Positions 21,745-25,628 of a stretch of 25,628 nt of DNA are shown here, one piece after another (the stretch's first letter is position 1; each line of letters opens with the position of its first letter). The translations under genes and the position numbers were made by a program. Location: positions 1 to 25,628 of the forward strand of contig JAEXMB010000078.1 in the NCBI GenBank assembly GCA_023444705.1. Direction: 5' to 3'. The DNA comes from Pseudomonadota bacterium. GTDB lineage: Bacteria; Pseudomonadota; Alphaproteobacteria; Micavibrionales; UBA2020. The notes beneath the pieces were generated by a model. The model was given only the letters and a program-made list of their open reading frames with translations. It did not search any database and was not told the DNA's origin.

Positions 21745-22137
21745 TTACTGCGAGATGGGTGCTTTCGGTACTTCGTCGGTTGCAGGTGCTTCTGCGGCGG
21801 GTGCGTCCTCGGCTTTGACATCAGCCGGAACCATATCTTCGCCCGCAGGCTGTTCGACGGCAACGGGGGCCGCAGCGTCATCCGCATCGAGGATGCTGTT
21901 GTGATGCACGGGCTTGTGGCTGGCGATGATGGCCAGCAGCAGGCTGGTGACGAAGAAGCAGGTGGCCAGAATACCTGTCATGCGTGTCAGTACATCGCCC
22001 TTGCGGCGGGGTGCCATCATGTTGGACATCGAACCGCCGCTGCCCAGAAAGCCGCCGCTTTCCGCCGGCTGGACAAGAACCAGCACGATGATGCCAAGCG
22101 CGATGATCAGGTGGATGACGAGAAGCACAGCTTCCAT
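21745..22137 (-). CDS. secG: Preprotein translocase subunit SecG
   Basis: A 130-residue accessory subunit of the SecYEG channel. Two transmembrane segments (about 3-22 and 54-72) flank the conserved loop QPAESGGFLGSGGSMSNMMAPRRKGDVLTRMT, which contains the SecG-typical GG-L-GSGG pattern. The C-terminal 50 residues are a low-complexity Ala/Pro/Asp/Glu tail, common in alphaproteobacterial SecG. AAGGA lies 10 bases before the ATG. It is the first gene of the secG-pyrG-GlcG-MBOAT-SGNH run. The usual upstream neighbour tpiA is displaced by ndh and a small plus-strand gene. Confidence 0.93.
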   Translation of the reverse strand: MEAVLLVIHLIIALGIIVLVLVQPAESGGFLGSGGSMSNMMAPRRKGDVLTRMTGILATCFFVTSLLLAIIASHKPVHHNSILDADDAAAPVAVEQPAGEDMVPADVKAEDAPAAEAPATDEVPKAPISQ

Positions 22138-22233
22138 GACCGGAATGTCCTTTGTTTAACAGGTGCCAAAATTCGCCTTTCTTTTTAAGGCCAAAGCACC
22201 ATAAACACCAGCCCCCTGAATGAGGTTTTTTAA

Positions 22234-22262
22234 TTGACATATTATTATAAAAGAGGTACTGT
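22234..22262 (+). promoter_or_regulatory. Promoter of the small gene at 22296
   Basis: TTGACA (22234-22239), a 17-base AT-rich spacer and TACTGT (22257-22262), giving a leader of about 27 bases. The -35 box is perfect; the -10 box is poor (3/6), which would suit a regulated promoter. It begins TTGACATATTA, identical to the paralog-pair element. Confidence 0.5.
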
Positions 22263-22272
22263 TTTTAACAGT
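22258..22272. repeat. Inverted repeat over -10/start site (possible operator)
   Basis: ACTGTT (22258-22263), TTT, AACAGT (22267-22272): perfect 6-base arms exactly over the -10 box and expected transcription start of the gene at 22296. A repressor binding here would block the promoter. Confidence 0.5.
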
Positions 22273-22295
22273 TTCTATTGTCCGGACTATTCTGA

Positions 22296-22601
22296 ATGTC
22301 GATTTTCGATCCAACCCCGGCTGAAAAAGCCGCCCTGCAAGAGCGTCTGCGCCAGTTGCACGACAGCGCTGTCAATGGTGTGAGCGTAACACCTATGCAG
22401 GCACTGGAGGAACGCATCGCCCGTGGCGATACCGACGCGCGCGCTCTCAAGGCCAATATTCTCGCGTTTCGCTCGACCGCACGCCGCACTTGCGAAAAAG
22501 AGCCCAAGATCACCCGCGCCATCACGCTTGAGACCGTAAAAGTCAGCTTCCGCGGCGCGACCCTGCAGATGGCCAAGGTACGTTTTAGCGCCAAGCGTTA
22601 A
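22296..22601 (+). CDS. Small hypothetical protein, 101 aa
   Basis: I do not recognise this protein. It is basic, soluble and has no signal peptide. The N-terminal half looks alpha-helical and charged (PTPAEKAALQERLRQLHDSAV, then PMQALEERIARGDTDARALKANILAF). The C-terminal part is basic with a possible beta hairpin (AITLETVKVSFRGATLQMAKVRF). It has one cysteine. The only ribosome-site hint is GGA 9 bases before the ATG. It stands alone between secG (divergent) and ndh (convergent, 4-base gap), interrupting the usual tpiA-secG order, and has its own promoter with a palindrome. Confidence 0.65.
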   Translation: MSIFDPTPAEKAALQERLRQLHDSAVNGVSVTPMQALEERIARGDTDARALKANILAFRSTARRTCEKEPKITRAITLETVKVSFRGATLQMAKVRFSAKR

Positions 22602-22605
22602 TCAC

Positions 22606-23871
22606 TCAAAGATCAGCACCCTTGTCCTTAGGGGCTGTAATCAGCCGTGCGCCGCGCGCATGGGTCAGGTATGACCATATCCAATCGAGCGCGACGATCA
22701 TGCGGTTGCGAAAACCGACCAGCGGCATAATGTGTACAACACCCCATAGCCACCATGCGACAAATCCGCCAATGCCAAAACCGCGGATCAGCGCAACCGC
22801 CTTGCCACGCCCGATGGTCGCCATCGTGCCCGCATCGAAATAGGCAAACGGCTCCGGTATAGGTTCGCCCTTGACGCGCGCCGCAATCACTTTGGCGACA
22901 TAGGCGCCCGCCTGTTGTGCCGCAGGCGCCAGCCCCGGCACAACGCGGTCATGGGCATCCGTCATGGCTGCCGTATCGCCCACGACAAAGACATCCGGCA
23001 ATACAGATACGCTGTAATCATGCGCAACATGCACGCGGCCGGCACGGTCTGCTGCAACTCCCAGCCATTTCGCCGCGGGCGAGGCTTTGACGCCCGCCGC
23101 CCAGATGATCGTCTGGCACGCAATGGTCTGTCCGCCAATGACGACATGGTCAGCCGTGCATTCCGTTACGGATTGTCCCGTCATCACCTCGACACCGATC
23201 CGCGCAAGATCGCGCGCGGCGCGCGCCGAGAGTTTTTCAGGAAAAGCCGACAGCACGCGCGGCCCTGCCTCGGCCAGAATGATGCGTGCCTTGGCGGGAT
23301 CGATGCGGCGGAATTCATGCTTGAGCGTAAAGCGCGCCAGTTCGGCAATTGCGCCCGCCATCTCGACCCCTGTCGGCCCGCCGCCCACGACGACGAAGGT
23401 CATCAGCGCTTGGCGCAAAGCCGCATCATCGCTCATTTCCGCCTGTTCGAAAGCTTCCAGCACGCTGCGGCGGATATGCGTTGCATCGTCGATGGTTTTA
23501 AGCCCCGGCGCCACCGCCGCCCATTCGTCATGTCCGAAATAGGCATGGGTCGCACCCGTTGCGACAACCAGATAGTCGTAGGGCACCTCGCCTTCATGGC
23601 CGCGCACGACCTTGCGCGCGGTGTCGATGCCGGTCACCTCGCCCAATGCGACGGTGCAATTTTTTTGCCTGCGCACGATGGCGCGCACAGGTTGCGCGAT
23701 CTGCGCGGGCGACAGCGCTGCCGTGGCCACCTGATAGAGCAACGGCTGGAACAGATGGTAGTTGCGGCGGTCGATCAGCGTGACGTCGACCGGCGCGTTG
23801 CGCAGGCCGCGCACGGCGGCAAGCCCGGCAAAGCCCGCACCGATGACCACCACATGCGGGCGTTTTGTCAT
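22606..23871 (-). CDS. ndh: Type II NADH dehydrogenase (NDH-2)
   Basis: A 421-residue single-subunit flavoprotein that oxidises NADH and reduces quinone without pumping protons. The FAD motif is GAGFAGLAAVRGL (11-23). The NADH motif is VVGGGPTGVEMAGAIAE (161-177). The second FAD contact is VFVVGDTAAM (294-303). The NDH-2 signature region is APAAQQAGAYVA (315-326). A C-terminal hydrophobic/amphipathic part (FVAWWLWGVVHIMPLVGF..LDWIWSYLT) attaches it to the inner face of the membrane. The ATG overlaps the tpiA stop by four bases (ATGA), so it is translationally coupled to triosephosphate isomerase. Confidence 0.93.
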   Translation of the reverse strand: MTKRPHVVVIGAGFAGLAAVRGLRNAPVDVTLIDRRNYHLFQPLLYQVATAALSPAQIAQPVRAIVRRQKNCTVALGEVTGIDTARKVVRGHEGEVPYDYLVVATGATHAYFGHDEWAAVAPGLKTIDDATHIRRSVLEAFEQAEMSDDAALRQALMTFVVVGGGPTGVEMAGAIAELARFTLKHEFRRIDPAKARIILAEAGPRVLSAFPEKLSARAARDLARIGVEVMTGQSVTECTADHVVIGGQTIACQTIIWAAGVKASPAAKWLGVAADRAGRVHVAHDYSVSVLPDVFVVGDTAAMTDAHDRVVPGLAPAAQQAGAYVAKVIAARVKGEPIPEPFAYFDAGTMATIGRGKAVALIRGFGIGGFVAWWLWGVVHIMPLVGFRNRMIVALDWIWSYLTHARGARLITAPKDKGADL

Positions 23872-24647
23872 GCCGATGCCCGCGCGATGGCGACGAAATC
23901 ATCCGCCACCAGGCTGGCGCCCCCCACCAGAACGCCGTCAACGTTGGGCGTATGCAGAATATCTTTTGCATTGGATGGCTTGACCGAGCCGCCGTAGAGG
24001 ATGCGCATCCCCGCGCCCGCCAGTTTGCGGATGTGGGCATGCATGGCGGCCACGTCTTCGTTGGTTGCGGTCTTGCCAGTACCGATCGCCCAGACGGGTT
24101 CATAGGCGATGACGGTGTTTTCAGTGGTGGCGCAGTCGGGCAGCGATCCCTTGATCTGCGCTGCGACCACCTCGAAATGGCGGTCCGCGCCGCGCTCGGC
24201 CTCGGTCTCGCCCACGCAAATAATGGTCATCAGCCCCGCCGCATGGGCGGCAATGGCCTTGGCCGCGACCTGTGCGTCGCTTTCGCCGTGACCCTGACGG
24301 CGCTCGGAATGGCCGAGGATGACATGGCTGCACCCGATATCGGCCAGCATGGGGGCGGAAATATCGCCCGTATAGGCACCCGATGCCGCCGCATGGCAGT
24401 CCTGCGCCCCCACGGTCATCACCACCTCGCCACACAGGTAGAAGCCTTCCAGCGCCTGGCGCACTTCGCCCAGCAAGGTTGCGGGTGGACATAATACGGT
24501 GGCGTATCTGACGTCGGTATCCGCCGTCATCGCCTTGACCAGATCACCCACCCGTGCCTTCGCATCGGCACGCAGGCCGTTCATCTTCCAGTTACCCACA
24601 ATCAGCTTGTGGGCGGGTTTGATCTCGCTGGCGGGGGGGCAACGCAT
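23868..24647 (-). CDS. tpiA: Triosephosphate isomerase
   Basis: A 259-residue TIM barrel that interconverts dihydroxyacetone phosphate and glyceraldehyde-3-phosphate. Catalytic residues are visible: Lys21 in VGNWKMNG, His113 in ILGHSERR, and Glu183 in AYEPVWAIGTGK, with the phosphate-binding ILYGGSVKPSNA and GVLVGGASL near the end. AAGGA lies 7 bases before the ATG at 24647. It is divergent from ppiD (104-base gap) and followed by ndh with a four-base overlap. Confidence 0.97.
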   Translation of the reverse strand: MRCPPASEIKPAHKLIVGNWKMNGLRADAKARVGDLVKAMTADTDVRYATVLCPPATLLGEVRQALEGFYLCGEVVMTVGAQDCHAAASGAYTGDISAPMLADIGCSHVILGHSERRQGHGESDAQVAAKAIAAHAAGLMTIICVGETEAERGADRHFEVVAAQIKGSLPDCATTENTVIAYEPVWAIGTGKTATNEDVAAMHAHIRKLAGAGMRILYGGSVKPSNAKDILHTPNVDGVLVGGASLVADDFVAIARASA

Positions 24648-24676
24648 GGCATGTTCCTTGTCTGGTGTCTAAAGCC

Positions 24677-24710
24677 TTGACATTCTTGCCAGAAAGATGT
24701 GGATTCTCAA
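24677..24710. promoter_or_regulatory. Overlapping divergent promoter region of ppiD and tpiA
   Basis: Toward tpiA (minus): TTGAGA (24705-24710), 17 bases, AAGAAT (24682-24687), matching 5/6 and 4/6. Toward ppiD (plus): a perfect TTGACA (24677-24682), but only a weak -10 (TGGATT at 24700-24705). The two would overlap and compete. One GANTC site (24702-24706) is included. Confidence 0.38.
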
Positions 24711-24751
24711 GGGTTTTTATTTTTCCGCCCTTATTGCGAGGTTTACACCCC

Positions 24752-25628
24752 ATGCTGCAACAAATGCGTTCCGGTGCGCAATCCGTCCTGATCAAGCTTG
24801 TGCTGTTCGGCCTGCTTATGCTCGCCATGCTCGGCCTTGCCTTTACGGACGTGCAGGGCATGTTCCGCGGTGGATCAAGCGTCACCGGCGGTGTTGCGAA
24901 AATCGGCGGGCAGAAAATCAGCGTCGCGGAATTCGACAATGTCTTCCAGCGCACCCTGCGCCAGCAAAACATCGGCAGCGACGAAGCCCTGCGCAACGCC
25001 CTGCCGCTGATCGTCCTCAATCAGGAAATCAATTCGCGCCTGTATGCCCGCACCGCGCATGACCTCGGCCTGATCGTCGATGACAAGACCGCCGCGCGCG
25101 CGCTCAAGCGCGAGGTGATCGGCCCCATCGCCGCCGAAGCGGGCGTCAGCGAGAAAGAGGCCCTGCAACGCCTGCTTGGCAGCCTTGGCATCAGCGAGCG
25201 TGCCTTCGTTGATACTTTCAAGAGCCAGATCGCCAGCGAAACCCTGATGAGTACCCTGCCCGCAGGTGCCCGCGCGCCCGAGCAGATGATCGCCGACGCG
25301 CTCAAGCGCCGTTATGAATGGCGCCGCGGCGAATATTTCGAGCTGACCGCCGCCGATCTTGGCAATGCGCTCAAACCTGCGAGCGAGGATGAACTGAAGA
25401 AATACTATGCCTCCATCGCCAGCGACTTCCTGCTGCCCGAATACCGCAGCTTTGACGTGCTGCTGATCGACCGCGCGGGCCTTGGCCTTGACGGCAAGCC
25501 CGATGCCGCCGCCGTCGAGGCATATTACAACGAGCATGCGTCCGAATTCGCCATCGCCGAACAGCGCAAGATCGAACAGATTATCGTCGGCGGGCAAGCC
25601 GCCGCCAAAGACATGAAGGCGCCGGCCG
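24752..25628 (+). CDS. ppiD: PpiD/SurA-N-type periplasmic chaperone (peptidylprolyl isomerase), N-terminal part
   Basis: The open frame from the ATG at 24752 continues to the window end without a stop (292 codons visible). GCGAGG lies 10 bases upstream. A short cytoplasmic start (MLQQMRSGAQSVLIK) leads into one transmembrane segment (about 16-32, LVLFGLLMLAMLGLAF) and a periplasmic SurA-N-like region. That region shows KIGGQKISVAEFDNVFQRTLRQQ, LIVLNQEINSRLYARTAHDLG, a second EYRSFDVLLID segment, and the start of the next repeat (VEAYYNEHASEF). This is the PpiD architecture: an inner-membrane-anchored folding helper at the Sec exit. The parvulin domain would lie beyond the edge. It is divergent from tpiA. 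Confidence 0.88.
   Translation, partial: MLQQMRSGAQSVLIKLVLFGLLMLAMLGLAFTDVQGMFRGGSSVTGGVAKIGGQKISVAEFDNVFQRTLRQQNIGSDEALRNALPLIVLNQEINSRLYARTAHDLGLIVDDKTAARALKREVIGPIAAEAGVSEKEALQRLLGSLGISERAFVDTFKSQIASETLMSTLPAGARAPEQMIADALKRRYEWRRGEYFELTAADLGNALKPASEDELKKYYASIASDFLLPEYRSFDVLLIDRAGLGLDGKPDAAAVEAYYNEHASEFAIAEQRKIEQIIVGGQAAAKDMKAPA

Noticed and set aside
20136..21818. 560-codon open frame on the plus strand opposite pyrG
   Set aside because: It is a shadow of a GC-rich gene. The opposite strand encodes a complete CTP synthase with all catalytic motifs, and the plus-strand product has no recognisable domain or ribosome site.
22915..23997. 360-codon open frame opposite ndh and tpiA
   Set aside because: Covers parts of two certain genes on the other strand and lacks any domain pattern.

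Overview
The window is ordinary, tightly packed chromosome from a Gram-negative alphaproteobacterium. Three things point there. The pyruvate dehydrogenase E1-beta subunit carries its own N-terminal lipoyl domain, an arrangement typical of that class. The gene neighbourhood (ppiD | tpiA..secG-pyrG | kdsA, eno, ftsB, pdhA-pdhB-pdhC-lpd, lipA-ratA, cinA, pgpA) is an alphaproteobacterial core block. CcrM-type GANTC sites, a DnaA box and a CtrA-type motif also occur between genes. KDO synthesis (kdsA) implies an LPS outer membrane. Several unrecognised genes suggest a poorly sampled lineage, but order or genus cannot be assigned by reading. No rRNA, tRNA, CRISPR array, IS element or prophage was seen, and no gene-free stretch exceeds 300 bases.

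Layout. 1-709 (+): end of pgpA, then cinA. 719-2830 (-): an unknown gene, then the coupled pair lipA-ratA. 2973-3921 (+): two coupled unknown genes, facing an unknown gene at 3918-4721 (-). 4781-10374 (-): a pyruvate dehydrogenase operon, pdhA-pdhB-pdhC-lpd, ending in a membrane-anchored SRPBCC protein. 10494-11808: divergent ftsB and kdsA around a regulatory region with a DnaA box, three GANTC sites and a strong promoter. 11861-13981: secreted EF-hand protein, DEDDh exonuclease, DUF1543 protein and a secreted unknown. 14101-15447 (+): enolase. 15463-16514 (-): a tandem pair of paralogous unknown proteins. 16609-22137 (-): secG-pyrG-GlcG-like-MBOAT-SGNH, possibly one transcription unit that joins core genes to an O-acetylation module. 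22296-22601 (+): a small unknown gene. 22606-24647 (-): tpiA-ndh. 24752-end (+): start of ppiD.

How the genes fit together. TpiA and enolase supply lower glycolysis. The PDH complex converts pyruvate to acetyl-CoA, and LipA makes the lipoyl cofactor needed by the two lipoyl-bearing subunits. RatA/Coq10-like protein and NDH-2 belong to quinone respiration. KdsA, PgpA, SecG, PpiD and FtsB serve the envelope and division.

The least explained signal is an 11-base element, TTGACATATTA or one mismatch from it. It lies upstream of, and points toward, four unrecognised transcription units (starts at 1318, 2973, 16514 and 22296). It was not seen in front of the recognised housekeeping genes, and each copy has an inverted repeat nearby. 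This could mark a small shared regulon of unknown genes, with the tandem paralogs as its centrepiece. That is inference from reading alone.
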